DNA from: Bin95 sp965220855
GTDB taxonomy: Bacteria; Pseudomonadota; Alphaproteobacteria; Bin95
Reading direction: 5' to 3'
Assembly (NCBI GenBank): GCA_965220855.1
Contig: CBDCQY010000001.1
Span: forward strand, 372,001 to 436,000
DNA length: 64,000 bases
Program-made: the position numbers and the translations under genes
The notes under the pieces: generated by a model
Told to the model about the DNA's origin: nothing
What the model saw: only the letters and a program-made list of their open reading frames with translations
Database searches by the model: none
In this document: positions 44,785 to 53,015 of the stretch, piece after piece
Position numbering within the stretch: position 1 is the stretch's first letter
Layout of the letters: each line of letters opens with the position of its first letter

Positions 44785-45812
44785 CACCGCCGCACGAAGC
44801 GCCGCACGCCGCCCTTGTCCTCGACCCGCTCGACGCGCCCCGAATGCCAGAGATAGTGGAGATGCGCGATCGACTCGCCGATGGCGAAGGACTGCTGGTG
44901 CAGGTCCAGCGGCCGGCGGAAGAACACCGGCAGGAGGTCGATGGCGTGGCGCGGCTCGGCCAGCGCCTCGCAGCCGTCCTCGAGGCGCTGGCCGTGATGG
45001 TCGCGGAGCTGCGCCAGGCGCTCATGCAGGCGGTAGAACGGCCGGTCGTGGCTGCAGAGCGTGAAGGTGTCCTCCGGCAGATGCCCGAAGCTCAGCGTGC
45101 TGTCGAGAAACTCCTTGAGCGGGTCGCCGTCCGGCTCGACGAACTGCACCGAGATATTGGTGGTGATGCGCGGCAGCACCTGGTCGCCGGAGATCAGCAG
45201 CTTCGACTCCGGGCAGGCGAGGCTGACATGCTCCGGGGAGTGGCCGCGCCCGATGATCGCCTGCCATTCGCGCTCGCCGATGCGGATGCGGTCGCCCTGC
45301 TGGATGCGCCGGTGGACGATCGGCGGGCGGACCACATTCTGGGCGTAGAAATTGCCGCGCCCGCGCATGGCGTCGATGGTGGCGGTGGCCATGCCGTTCG
45401 CCCGCCAGAAGTGCAGCATCTGCTCCATGTTGCGCTCGCGGGTCTCGAAGGCGAAATGCGAGAACAGCCATTCCGAGAGGCTCATCCACAGCTCGGCGCC
45501 GGGAAAGCGCGCCAGCAGCCATTGCGCGAGGCCCATATGGTCGGGATGGAAATGCGTCACCAGCACCCGGCGGACCGGCCGCCCGGCCAGCACCGTGCGA
45601 ATCAGCGTCTCCCAGATGTCGCGCACGCCGTCCTTGTTCAGCCCGCAATCGACGACCGTCCAGCCGTCGCCGTCCTCCAGCAGATAGAGGTTGATATGGT
45701 CGAGCGCGAAGGGCAGCGGCATGCGCACCCACCACACGCCCTCCGCCACCTTGAGCGCCGCGCCCTCCGGCGGCGGCTCGGGGTGGGGATATTCGACGAC
45801 GACCTCGCTCAC
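44784..45812 (-). CDS. MBL-fold metallo-hydrolase
   Basis: A 342-residue metallo-beta-lactamase-fold enzyme. The zinc motif THFHPDHMG is complete, preceded by the aspartate strand WTVVDCGLN and followed by GRGHSPEHVSL and LISGDQVLP. The C-terminal helical extension (about 250-342) resembles that of MBL proteins with a winged-helix tail. Substrate possibly an acyl-CoA or glutathione thioester, inferred from the adjacent ligase. The ATG overlaps the ubiK stop (ATGA), and the stop overlaps the ligase start. Confidence 0.85.
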   Translation of the reverse strand: MSEVVVEYPHPEPPPEGAALKVAEGVWWVRMPLPFALDHINLYLLEDGDGWTVVDCGLNKDGVRDIWETLIRTVLAGRPVRRVLVTHFHPDHMGLAQWLLARFPGAELWMSLSEWLFSHFAFETRERNMEQMLHFWRANGMATATIDAMRGRGNFYAQNVVRPPIVHRRIQQGDRIRIGEREWQAIIGRGHSPEHVSLACPESKLLISGDQVLPRITTNISVQFVEPDGDPLKEFLDSTLSFGHLPEDTFTLCSHDRPFYRLHERLAQLRDHHGQRLEDGCEALAEPRHAIDLLPVFFRRPLDLHQQSFAIGESIAHLHYLWHSGRVERVEDKGGVRRFVRR

Positions 45813-46066
45813 GTGTCGAGTTCCGCGACTCGCGCCTCCAGCGCGGCGACCCGCTCGGCCAGCGTCTCCTGCTCCAGGCGCGCCTTCTCCGCCATGTCCC
45901 GCACCGCCTCGAAGTCCTCGCGGCGCACCAGGTCCATCTCGTCGAGCAGCTGTTGCAGCCGGTCGCGGACCATCGCCTCCATCTCCTCGCGCACCGCGCC
46001 GGCCGCGCCCGCGGCCCCGGCCGCCAGCCGCGAGAGATCGTCGAAGATGCGGCCTCTGGTTTGCAT
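45809..46066 (-). CDS. ubiK: Ubiquinone biosynthesis accessory factor UbiK (BMFP family)
   Basis: An 85-residue protein of the UbiK/YqiC/BMFP family: an N-terminal amphipathic helix (FDDLSRLAAGAAGAAGA), the conserved REDFEAVRDMAEKAR and a C-terminal trimeric coiled coil (LAERVAALEARVAEL). UbiK helps the UbiJ/Ubi complex in ubiquinone synthesis and can destabilise membranes. It is divergent from lgt, a pairing common in alphaproteobacteria as I recall it, and forms the first gene of the run through MBL, ligase, thioredoxin-DGLP and UGSC. Confidence 0.88.
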   Translation of the reverse strand: MQTRGRIFDDLSRLAAGAAGAAGAVREEMEAMVRDRLQQLLDEMDLVRREDFEAVRDMAEKARLEQETLAERVAALEARVAELDT

Positions 46067-46169
46067 GGGTTCGCCTCCCGGCTTAGCGTGCGTGCGTCGC
46101 CTGCAAGATGGGCTATGGAATGCCGCTTGTCACCATGGCTGCCACGGTCGCCGTCGGAGCCGGCCGGTG

Positions 46170-46958
46170 ATGCTGCCGGTCGTCGCCTTTCCGGCCATCG
46201 ATCCGGTCGCGGTCGAAATCGGGCCGGTCGCCATCCGCTGGTATGCGCTCGCCTATCTGGCCGGGCTGTTGCTCGGCTGGCGGCTGGCGCGGCGTCTGGC
46301 CGCCGCCGCGCCGCCGGTCATGCGCCCGGAGCGGGTGGACGACCTGCTCGCCTGGATGGTGCTGGGCGTGGTGGTCGGCGGGCGGCTCGGCTATGTGCTG
46401 TTCTACAGGCCCGGCTACTATCTGGCCCACCCGCTGGAGGCGCTGTTCATCTGGCAGGGGGGCATGGCCTTCCATGGCGGGCTGGCCGGCGTGGCGGTGG
46501 CGGTCCTGCTGTTCGCGCGCCGCCATGAGCTGCCCGTGCTGCGCGTCGGCGATGTCGTGGCGACGGTCGCGCCGATCGGGCTGTTCTTCGGGCGGCTCGC
46601 CAATTTCGTGAATGGCGAGCTCTGGGGCCGGCCGACCGACGCGTCCTGGGCGATGGTCTTTCCGGCCGACCCGCAGGGCTTGCCCCGCCATCCGAGCCAG
46701 CTCTACGAGGCCGCGCTGGAGGGCCTGCTGCTCGGCCTGGTGCTGCTGGCGCTCGCTTTGCGGCCGCGGGTGCGGGCGCGGCCGGGAACGCTCGCCGGCG
46801 TCTTCCTGCTGGGCTACGGCCTGGCGCGCTGCTTCGTGGAGCTGTTCCGCGAGCCGGACGCGCATCTGGGTTTCATCCTGGGGCCGGTCACCATGGGGCA
46901 GATGCTCTCGCTGCCGCTCGTTGCCGCCGGCGTCTGGCTGCTGGCGCGGCGTCCGTGA
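46170..46958 (+). CDS. lgt: Prolipoprotein diacylglyceryl transferase
   Basis: Transfers diacylglycerol from phosphatidylglycerol to the lipobox cysteine of prolipoproteins. 262 residues with seven hydrophobic segments. Signatures: PVAIRWYALAYLAGLLLGW, AFHGGLAG (catalytic-region His-Gly-Gly), and GRLANFVNGELWGRPTD. The start is ATG 46170; GTG 46167 one codon earlier has better spacing to GGAG and may be the true start. The stop overlaps the next gene's GTG (GTGA). Part of the lgt-MidA-pgeF block. Confidence 0.95.
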   Translation: MLPVVAFPAIDPVAVEIGPVAIRWYALAYLAGLLLGWRLARRLAAAAPPVMRPERVDDLLAWMVLGVVVGGRLGYVLFYRPGYYLAHPLEALFIWQGGMAFHGGLAGVAVAVLLFARRHELPVLRVGDVVATVAPIGLFFGRLANFVNGELWGRPTDASWAMVFPADPQGLPRHPSQLYEAALEGLLLGLVLLALALRPRVRARPGTLAGVFLLGYGLARCFVELFREPDAHLGFILGPVTMGQMLSLPLVAAGVWLLARRP

Positions 46959-47971
46959 GCGGAGATGCGGCGGCCGCGCTCGCCCGCAGGATCGAGCGCG
47001 ACGGCCCGATCTCGCTCGCGGAATTCATGGCGCGGAGCAACGCCGCCTATTACGCCGGCCGGGAGCCGTTCGGCGCGGGCGGCGATTTCGTCACCGCGCC
47101 GGAGATCAGCCAGATGTTCGGCGAGCTGGTCGGGCTGTGGTGCGTCGATGCCTGGCGGCGGATGGGCCGCCCGGCCGAGGTCCGCCTGATCGAGCTGGGG
47201 CCGGGAAGCGGCGCGCTGATGGCCGATGCGCTCCGCGCCGCGCGGCTGGAGCCGGCCTTCCGGCCCGAGGTGCATCTGGTGGAGGCCTCGCCGGCGCTGC
47301 GGGCCCGCCAGCGCGCGCGAGGGTTCGCGGCCGTCTGGCATGAGCGGCTAGGCAGCCTGCCCGAGGGGCCGTCGATCTGGATCGCCAACGAGTTTTTCGA
47401 CGCGCTGCCGGTGCGCCAGTTCCTCCGCATCGACGGCCATTGGCGTGAGCGCCTGGTGGATGTCGGCGAGGACGGCTTTCGCTTCATCGCCGCGCCGGCG
47501 TTGCGGCGCGCCGAAAGCGGCGCGGACGGCGACGTGGTGGAGGTGGCCCCGGCCGCCGCCGACATCGCGCAGGCGCTGGCGGCGCGCCCCGGATACGGCC
47601 TTGCGATCGATTATGGCTATCTGGAGGCGCCGGGCCGGCCGACCTTGCAGGCGGTGCGGGGCCATGCGCCGGCGGACCCGCTGGCCGCGCCGGGCGAGGC
47701 GGACTTGAGCGCGCATGTGGATTTCGCCGCGCTGGCCCGCGCCGGGCGCGCGGCCGGGGCGGCGGTCTGGGGGCCGGTGGCGCAGGGCGCGTGGCTGAAG
47801 CGCCTCGGCATCGAGGCGCGGGCGGCCGCGCTCGGCGGGCAGCAGGCGGCGCTGGCGCGGCTGACCGGCGCGGAGGCGATGGGGCGGCTGTTCCACGCGC
47901 TGGCCTTCGGCCCGGCCGGGGCGCCCCCGCCGGCGGGCTTCGAGGCCGAAGAGGGGGGAGAGGGCGCATGA
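46955..47971 (+). CDS. SAM-dependent methyltransferase of the NDUFAF7/MidA family
   Basis: A 338-residue class I methyltransferase. N-terminal helix DGPISLAEFMARSNAAYYAG, the family segment GGDFVTAPEISQMFGE, the SAM loop LIELGPGSGALMADALR, and NEFFDALPVRQF. The mitochondrial relative NDUFAF7 methylates an arginine of complex I subunit NDUFS2. It starts with GTG overlapping the lgt stop and ends overlapping the pgeF start, so the three are coupled. Confidence 0.9.
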   Translation: MSGDAAAALARRIERDGPISLAEFMARSNAAYYAGREPFGAGGDFVTAPEISQMFGELVGLWCVDAWRRMGRPAEVRLIELGPGSGALMADALRAARLEPAFRPEVHLVEASPALRARQRARGFAAVWHERLGSLPEGPSIWIANEFFDALPVRQFLRIDGHWRERLVDVGEDGFRFIAAPALRRAESGADGDVVEVAPAAADIAQALAARPGYGLAIDYGYLEAPGRPTLQAVRGHAPADPLAAPGEADLSAHVDFAALARAGRAAGAAVWGPVAQGAWLKRLGIEARAAALGGQQAALARLTGAEAMGRLFHALAFGPAGAPPPAGFEAEEGGEGA

Positions 47972-48735
47972 TGCAGAGCGAAGCGCTGGCCGGGCTGGGG
48001 GGCGTTGCGCACGCATTTCTCGGGCGCGAGGGCGGTGTCAGCACCGGCCTCTATGCCGGCCTCAATTGCGGCTTCGGCTCGCGCGACGACCGGCAGGCGG
48101 TGGCGGAGAACCGCCGGCGGGCGCTGGCGGCGGTGGGGGCGGTGGGGGCGGACCGGCTGGCGGTGCTCCACCAGGCGCACAGCGCCGAGGCGGTGGCGCT
48201 GCGCGCGCCGCCCCGAGGCTTGCGCGTCGACGGCATGGCCACCGACCGCCCGGGGCTGGCGCTCGGCATCCTGACGGCCGACTGCGCCCCGGTGCTGTTC
48301 GCGGATGCGCAGGCGGGCGTCGTGGGCGCGGCCCATGCCGGCTGGCGCGGGGCGCTCGCCGGCGTGCTGGAGGCGACGCTGGAGCGCATGGAGGGGCTGG
48401 GCGCGGCGGCGGGGCGCATCGCGGCGGCGGTCGGCCCCTGCATCGCGCAGGCGTCTTATGAGGTCGGGGCCGAGTTTCGCGAGCGCTTCGAGGCGGCGGA
48501 CGCCTACAATGCCCGCTGGTTCGTCCCCGCCGCCCGGCCGGGCCATTTCCGCTTCGACCTTTCCGGCTACGCCGCCGCGCGCCTGGCGCGGGCGGGGCTT
48601 GCCAGCGTGGAGGCGCTGCCGGCGGACAGCTGCGCCGAGGCCGACCGCTTCTTCAGCCACCGCCGCGCCCGCCTGCAAGGCGAAACCGACTACGGCCGCC
48701 AGCTCTCCCTCATACTCCTTCGCAACCCGGCATAG
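47968..48735 (+). CDS. pgeF: Peptidoglycan editing factor PgeF (YfiH/laccase-domain)
   Basis: A 255-residue cytoplasmic amidase that removes wrongly incorporated L-serine from the peptidoglycan precursor. Copper/zinc-type ligands in place: HQAHSAEAV, TADCAPVLF, GAAHAGWRG, then VGPCIAQASYEVG and the C-terminal FFSHRR. The double ATG at 47968/47971 overlaps the previous stop (ATGATG). Normal length. Formerly annotated as polyphenol oxidase. Confidence 0.92.
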   Translation: MMQSEALAGLGGVAHAFLGREGGVSTGLYAGLNCGFGSRDDRQAVAENRRRALAAVGAVGADRLAVLHQAHSAEAVALRAPPRGLRVDGMATDRPGLALGILTADCAPVLFADAQAGVVGAAHAGWRGALAGVLEATLERMEGLGAAAGRIAAAVGPCIAQASYEVGAEFRERFEAADAYNARWFVPAARPGHFRFDLSGYAAARLARAGLASVEALPADSCAEADRFFSHRRARLQGETDYGRQLSLILLRNPA

Positions 48736-48854
48736 CCTCCGCGCTCCGCCACATGCCTCCGGCGCGCGCGATGTCTGTATTCCGCGCCTGCCCGTTCCCC
48801 GAGCGGTTGCCATTTGCAGCGGCTCCGGTTAAAGGATCGGAGAGGATGAGGACA

Positions 48855-49166
48855 ATGACTGACAGGATATTCGAGTTCGATCTGATCTTCACGCTGCCGG
48901 AAGGCGCCGATGACGAGGACGCCATTCTGGATAGCCTCTACGAGGCGGGTTGCGACGATGCGGTCGTCGGGCTGGGCCGGCGGGGTTCGGTCGGGGTGGC
49001 GTTCGTCCGGGAGGGACGGGACGCCGAAGCGGTGGTGGCCAGGGCAATCGGGCAGGCCGTGGCGGGGCTGCCGGCTGGCGCCGTGCTGAAGGAGGTCCGG
49101 CCCGATGCGGTGAGCCTGGCCGAGGGCGTCAGTCGGCGGCGGCGGGGGTCTGGCGGAGGGCGGTAG
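48855..49166 (+). CDS. Small conserved-looking protein of unknown function
   Basis: About 103 residues (ATG 48855; ATG 48846 also possible, both near GAGAGGATGAGGA). Two strand-helix-strand halves: FEFDLIFTLPEGADDEDAILDSLYEAGCDDAVVG, read here in parts, then SVGVAFVREGRDAEAVVARAIG and AVLKEVRPDAVSL. The pattern GCDDA-x-V-G-x-G followed by an aromatic-rich strand recalls a family of small alphaproteobacterial proteins I cannot name. The arginine-rich end (SRRRRGS) lies in the 38-nt overlap with the convergent LLM gene. Confidence 0.6.
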   Translation: MTDRIFEFDLIFTLPEGADDEDAILDSLYEAGCDDAVVGLGRRGSVGVAFVREGRDAEAVVARAIGQAVAGLPAGAVLKEVRPDAVSLAEGVSRRRRGSGGGR

Positions 49167-50073
49167 CCGCCGGGAGGACCTCGGCGATCAGGCGGCGGGT
49201 CTGGGACATGATCTCCTCGTCGTCGCGGCCCATCGGGCGCAGGATGAACTTGGAGATGCCCGCCTCCACGAAGGCGGCGATGCGGGCCAGGATGTCGTCG
49301 CGCCCGCCGACGGCCCATTGCCGGCGCGGGTCGCGCCCGGTGCGCTTCAGTTGCGCCTCGGCCGCGCGCGCCACCAGCGGCTCCTCCCAGCCGCCGAAGC
49401 GCGCATTCAGCCCCGTGCCGAAATGTTCGGGATCGAACGGCCGGCCTTCGGCCCGCGCCGCCTCGCGAATCGCCGCCACCACCGGGGCGACCTCCTCCGG
49501 CGCCTCGCCGCCGGCCTGCCAGCCGGTGCCCCATCTGGCGGTGCGCCGGATCGCCGCCCGGCTCGACCCGCCGATCCACAGCGGCAGCGGCGCCTGCACC
49601 GGGCGCGGCGAGATCGAGGCGCCCCGCATGGCGTAGAACTCGCCCTCGAAATCCACCCGCTCCTCCGCCCAGAGCCGCGAGACGATCTCCAGCGCCTCGT
49701 TGGCGCGCTTCGCTCCCCGGTCGAAGGCCTCGCCGCGCACCTGCCATTCCGGCCCGCGCGGGCTGCCGACGCCGAAGGCGGGCAGCAGCCGGCCCTCGCT
49801 CAGCACATCGACGGTGGCGCACTGCTTGGCGAGCAGCAGCGGGTCGCGCAGCCCGAGCGAGGCGACATTCATGCCGAACTTGATGCGCCTTGTGCGCCCG
49901 GCGAGCGCCGCCATCGCGCTCATGCACTCCAGGATGGGCTGGCGCGAGACCAGCCGGTCGGTCTGCCAGAGCGAGTCCACCCCGCCCTCCTCGCAGAGAT
50001 CGACCCAGCGCCAGAAGGCGCGCGCATCCGAGAACGGAAAATCCGCCAGCCCCAGTCCGACGCCGATGCCCAT
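49129..50073 (-). CDS. LLM-class flavin/F420-dependent oxidoreductase 3
   Basis: A 314-residue luciferase-like protein: GVDSLWQTDRLVSRQPI, IKFGMNVASLGLRDPLLLAKQC, LLPAFGVGSPRGPEW, PLWIGGSSRAAIRRTARWGTGW. It lies back to back with another LLM gene (start 50142) separated by 68 nt, and overlaps the small gene at 48855 by 38 nt at its 3' end. Substrate and cofactor undetermined. Confidence 0.85.
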   Translation of the reverse strand: MGIGVGLGLADFPFSDARAFWRWVDLCEEGGVDSLWQTDRLVSRQPILECMSAMAALAGRTRRIKFGMNVASLGLRDPLLLAKQCATVDVLSEGRLLPAFGVGSPRGPEWQVRGEAFDRGAKRANEALEIVSRLWAEERVDFEGEFYAMRGASISPRPVQAPLPLWIGGSSRAAIRRTARWGTGWQAGGEAPEEVAPVVAAIREAARAEGRPFDPEHFGTGLNARFGGWEEPLVARAAEAQLKRTGRDPRRQWAVGGRDDILARIAAFVEAGISKFILRPMGRDDEEIMSQTRRLIAEVLPAATALRQTPAAAD

Positions 50074-50141
50074 GAGCCGCCGCTCCTGCTATATCCGGCG
50101 GCGACTATAGCCGAGAGGCCGGAGCGCCGGGAGACGAGCCC

Positions 50142-51098
50142 ATGAAATTCGGATTCAGCATACCCAATCGCGGGCCGCTGGCCTGCCCCGAAGCCATCGG
50201 CGCGCTGGCCGCCAAGGCGGAGGCGCACGGTTTCGGCTGGCTGGCGGTGCCCGACCATATCGTCATCCCGAAGAGCTACGCCTCGCGCTACCCCTACGAT
50301 GTCTCCGGCAAGCTCGCCGCCGACTGGGGCGACTGCATGGAGCAGCTGACCCTGATGACGCATCTGGCGGCGGTGACGAAGAAGGCGCGCATCCTCTCCT
50401 CGGTCATGGTGGTTCCGCACCGCCCGGCGGCGTTCACCGCCAAGGCGGTCGCGACCATGGACCGGCTCTCCGGCGGGCGGATCGATCTCGGCGTCGGCGC
50501 GGGCTGGCTGCGCGAGGAGTTCGAGGCCATCGGCGCGCCCGACTTCGATGCGCGCGGGCGCGTCACGGGCGAATATCTGCAAGCCTTCAAGACGCTGTGG
50601 ACCGCCGACGAACCCTCCATGGCGGGCGAGTTTGCGGCCTTCGACGCCATCGTCTTCGAGCCGAAGCCGGCCCAGCGCCCGCATCCGCCGATCTGGGTCG
50701 GCGGCGAGAGCGCGCCGGCGCTCCGGCGCGTGGCGCGCTTCGGCGATGTCTGGTTCCCGATCGGCGCCAATCCGCGCCATCCGCTGGACACCCCCGAGCG
50801 CTTCGCCGCCGGCGTCGCCCGGATGCGCGCCGTGGCGGAGAAGGCCGGCCGCGACCCGGCCGAAATCGGCCTCGCCTTCTGGGCCAACTGGTATCGGGAG
50901 GACGTAACACGCGAGAACGACGAGGGCCGGCGCTTCATCCTGACCGGCTCGGACGAGCAGATCGTCGAGGACGCGCTCGCGCTCCGCGAGCTCGGCGTCA
51001 CGCGGCTGCTGTTCAACTTCCTGCGCCCGACGCTGGAGGAGACGCTGGCCGCCATCGACCGCTTCCGGGAGAACGTCATGGCGAGGGTGGACCGATGA
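50142..51098 (+). CDS. LLM-class F420-dependent oxidoreductase 4 (TIGR03619-like)
   Basis: A 318-residue luciferase-like oxidoreductase close to the TIGR03619 F420 group: MKFGFSIPNRGPL at the start, LAVPDHIVIPKSY, LSSVMVVPHRPAAFTAKAVAT, RIDLGVGAGWLREEFEAIG, PPIWVGGESAPALRRVARFGD. Its stop overlaps the hisI start (ATGA), an odd pairing with an amino-acid biosynthesis gene. Confidence 0.86.
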   Translation: MKFGFSIPNRGPLACPEAIGALAAKAEAHGFGWLAVPDHIVIPKSYASRYPYDVSGKLAADWGDCMEQLTLMTHLAAVTKKARILSSVMVVPHRPAAFTAKAVATMDRLSGGRIDLGVGAGWLREEFEAIGAPDFDARGRVTGEYLQAFKTLWTADEPSMAGEFAAFDAIVFEPKPAQRPHPPIWVGGESAPALRRVARFGDVWFPIGANPRHPLDTPERFAAGVARMRAVAEKAGRDPAEIGLAFWANWYREDVTRENDEGRRFILTGSDEQIVEDALALRELGVTRLLFNFLRPTLEETLAAIDRFRENVMARVDR

Positions 51099-51439
51099 GC
51101 GAACTCGCGCTCACCGACGAGGTGCGCTTCAACGAGGCTGGCCTGGTCCCGGCGATCGCCCAGCAGCACGACACCGGCGAGGTGCTGATGATGGCCTGGA
51201 TGAACCGCGAGTCGCTGGCGGAGACGCTGCGCACCGGCCGCGCCTGCTACTGGTCGCGCTCGCGCGCCGTCTTCTGGCGCAAGGGCGACACGTCCGGCCA
51301 TATCCAGCAGGTGCGCGAATGCCGCCTCGACTGCGACGGCGACGCGATCCTCCTGCTGGTCGAGCAGACCGGCGCGGCTTGCCATACCGGCCGGCGCAGC
51401 TGCTTCTTCCGCCGGCTGGAGGAGGCGCCGGGCGGCTGA
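51095..51439 (+). CDS. hisI: Phosphoribosyl-AMP cyclohydrolase
   Basis: Opens the adenine ring of phosphoribosyl-AMP in histidine biosynthesis. 114 residues, the monofunctional type without the HisE domain. Key segments: VLMMAWMNRESLAETL, ACYWSRSR, KGDTSGHIQQV, and the zinc cysteines in RLDCDGDAILL and GAACHTGRRSCFFR. The start at 51095 overlaps the preceding LLM stop. No other his gene is nearby. Confidence 0.95.
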   Translation: MSELALTDEVRFNEAGLVPAIAQQHDTGEVLMMAWMNRESLAETLRTGRACYWSRSRAVFWRKGDTSGHIQQVRECRLDCDGDAILLLVEQTGAACHTGRRSCFFRRLEEAPGG

Positions 51440-51504
51440 CGCCTCGCGGCGGGCGCTTGCAAAATCCGTTGTGCAGTGCAACAAAGGCGGTCCGAGGAGG
51501 TCCC

Positions 51505-52602
51505 ATGCTGGCAGCGATACCGAAAGAGACCGCGCCGCGCGAACGCCGGGTGGCGGCGACGCCGGACAGCGTGAAGCGCCTGCTGGACCTCGGCTTCGAG
51601 GTGCGGATCGAGCCCGACGGCGGCGTCGCGGCGGGATATCCCGACGACGCCTATGCCGCCGCCGGCGCGGCCATCGACGCGGGCGCGCTCGGCGAGGCCG
51701 ATCTGGTGCTCGCGGTCCAGATGCCGGCCCCGGAGCGGCTGAAGCGCGGCGCGCTGCTGGCCGGGCTGCTCGCGCCCTTCGGCGACGACGACCGTCCGGC
51801 TGCGCTGGCGGCCGCCGGCGTGGAAGGCTTCGCGATGGAGCGGATGCCGCGCATCAGCCGCGCGCAGACCATGGACGCGCTCACCAGCCAGGCCAATCTG
51901 GCCGGCTATGCGGCGGTGGTGCGCGCGGCCGACCTGTTCGGCCGCGCCTTCCCGATGATGGTGACCGCCGCCGGCACCATCGCGCCGGCGCGCGTGCTGG
52001 TGCTGGGCGCGGGCGTGGCCGGGCTGCAGGCGATCGCCACCGCCAGGCGGCTCGGCGCCGTGGTCTCGGCCATGGATGTGCGCCCGGCCGCTCGCGAGCA
52101 GGTGGAGAGCCTCGGCGCAAGCTTCATTGAGATCGAGCACCGGCAGCCGAGCCTGGCCGAGGACGAGGGCGGCTACGCCCGCGAGATGGGCGAGGACTAC
52201 AAGCGCGAGCAGGCCGACAAGCTGGCCGAGACGCTGGCGCGCACCAATATCGTCATCACCACGGCGCAGATTCCGGGCCGCCCGGCCCCGCGCCTGCTTT
52301 CCGCCGAGATGGTGCGCGCCATGGCGCCCGGCTCGGTGGTGATCGACCTGGCCGTCGCCCAGGGCGGCAATTGCGAGCTGAGCGAGACCGACCGCATCGT
52401 GGAGCTGGGCGGCGTGCGCATCGTCGGCGACAGCGATCTGCCCTCCAGCGTGGCGCAGGACGCGAGCGCGCTCTATGCGCGCAATCTGACCAACTTCGCC
52501 GAACTGCTGGTGGACAAGGAAAAGCGCGTGCTCGCGCCCGACTATGACGACCCGATCGTCGCCGCGACGGCATTTGCCCGCAAGGAGGCCGCCAATGGCT
52601 GA
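51505..52602 (+). CDS. pntAA: NAD(P) transhydrogenase alpha subunit part 1 (PntAA)
   Basis: NAD(H)-binding soluble domain I of proton-translocating transhydrogenase. 365 residues: IPKETAPRERRVAATPDSVKRL, LDALTSQANLAGYAAVV (read within MDALTSQANL), the Rossmann loop VLVLGAGVAGLQAIATARRLGA, the mobile-loop region and DSDLPSSVAQDASALYARN. A strong ribosome site (GAGGAGG) precedes the ATG at 51505. The stop overlaps the pntAB start by 8 nt. Three-subunit organisation as in Rhodospirillum-type alphaproteobacteria. Confidence 0.95.
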   Translation: MLAAIPKETAPRERRVAATPDSVKRLLDLGFEVRIEPDGGVAAGYPDDAYAAAGAAIDAGALGEADLVLAVQMPAPERLKRGALLAGLLAPFGDDDRPAALAAAGVEGFAMERMPRISRAQTMDALTSQANLAGYAAVVRAADLFGRAFPMMVTAAGTIAPARVLVLGAGVAGLQAIATARRLGAVVSAMDVRPAAREQVESLGASFIEIEHRQPSLAEDEGGYAREMGEDYKREQADKLAETLARTNIVITTAQIPGRPAPRLLSAEMVRAMAPGSVVIDLAVAQGGNCELSETDRIVELGGVRIVGDSDLPSSVAQDASALYARNLTNFAELLVDKEKRVLAPDYDDPIVAATAFARKEAANG

Positions 52603-53011
52603 TCCCCTGATCCAGGACGCCGCATCGCTGGCCGAGCGCGCCGGCCAGCTGGCGGGCGAGGCCCAGCAGCTGGCCTCCGACGCGGCCGAGTTCGCCAATC
52701 GCGCCGTGCAGACCGACGCCCCGGCGACGGACCCGGTGCTCTTCGGGCTGACCGTTTTCGCGCTCGCCTGCTTCGTCGGCTACTATGTCGTGTGGAAAGT
52801 GACGCCGGCGCTGCACGCGCCGCTCATGTCGGTGGCGAACGCCATTTCCGGCGTGGTCATTCTGGGCGCGATGATCGCCGCCGGGCCGGCGATTTTCGGC
52901 CTCTCCAAGATCATGGGCTTCGTGGCGGTGGTGCTGGCCTCGGTCAACATCTTCGGCGGCTTCATCGTCACGCAGCGCATGCTGCAGATGTTCCGCAAGA
53001 AGGGCGGCTGA
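52595..53011 (+). CDS. pntAB: NAD(P) transhydrogenase alpha subunit part 2 (PntAB)
   Basis: Membrane part of the alpha chain. 138 residues; after an alanine- and glutamine-rich amphipathic N-terminus come the helices FGLTVFALACFVGYYVVWKV, the conserved TPALHAPLMSVANAISGVV and SVNIFGGFIVTQRMLQMF. ATG 52595 has AGGAGG upstream and lies inside the end of pntAA. Confidence 0.95.
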   Translation: MADPLIQDAASLAERAGQLAGEAQQLASDAAEFANRAVQTDAPATDPVLFGLTVFALACFVGYYVVWKVTPALHAPLMSVANAISGVVILGAMIAAGPAIFGLSKIMGFVAVVLASVNIFGGFIVTQRMLQMFRKKGG

Positions 53012-53015
53012 GGCG

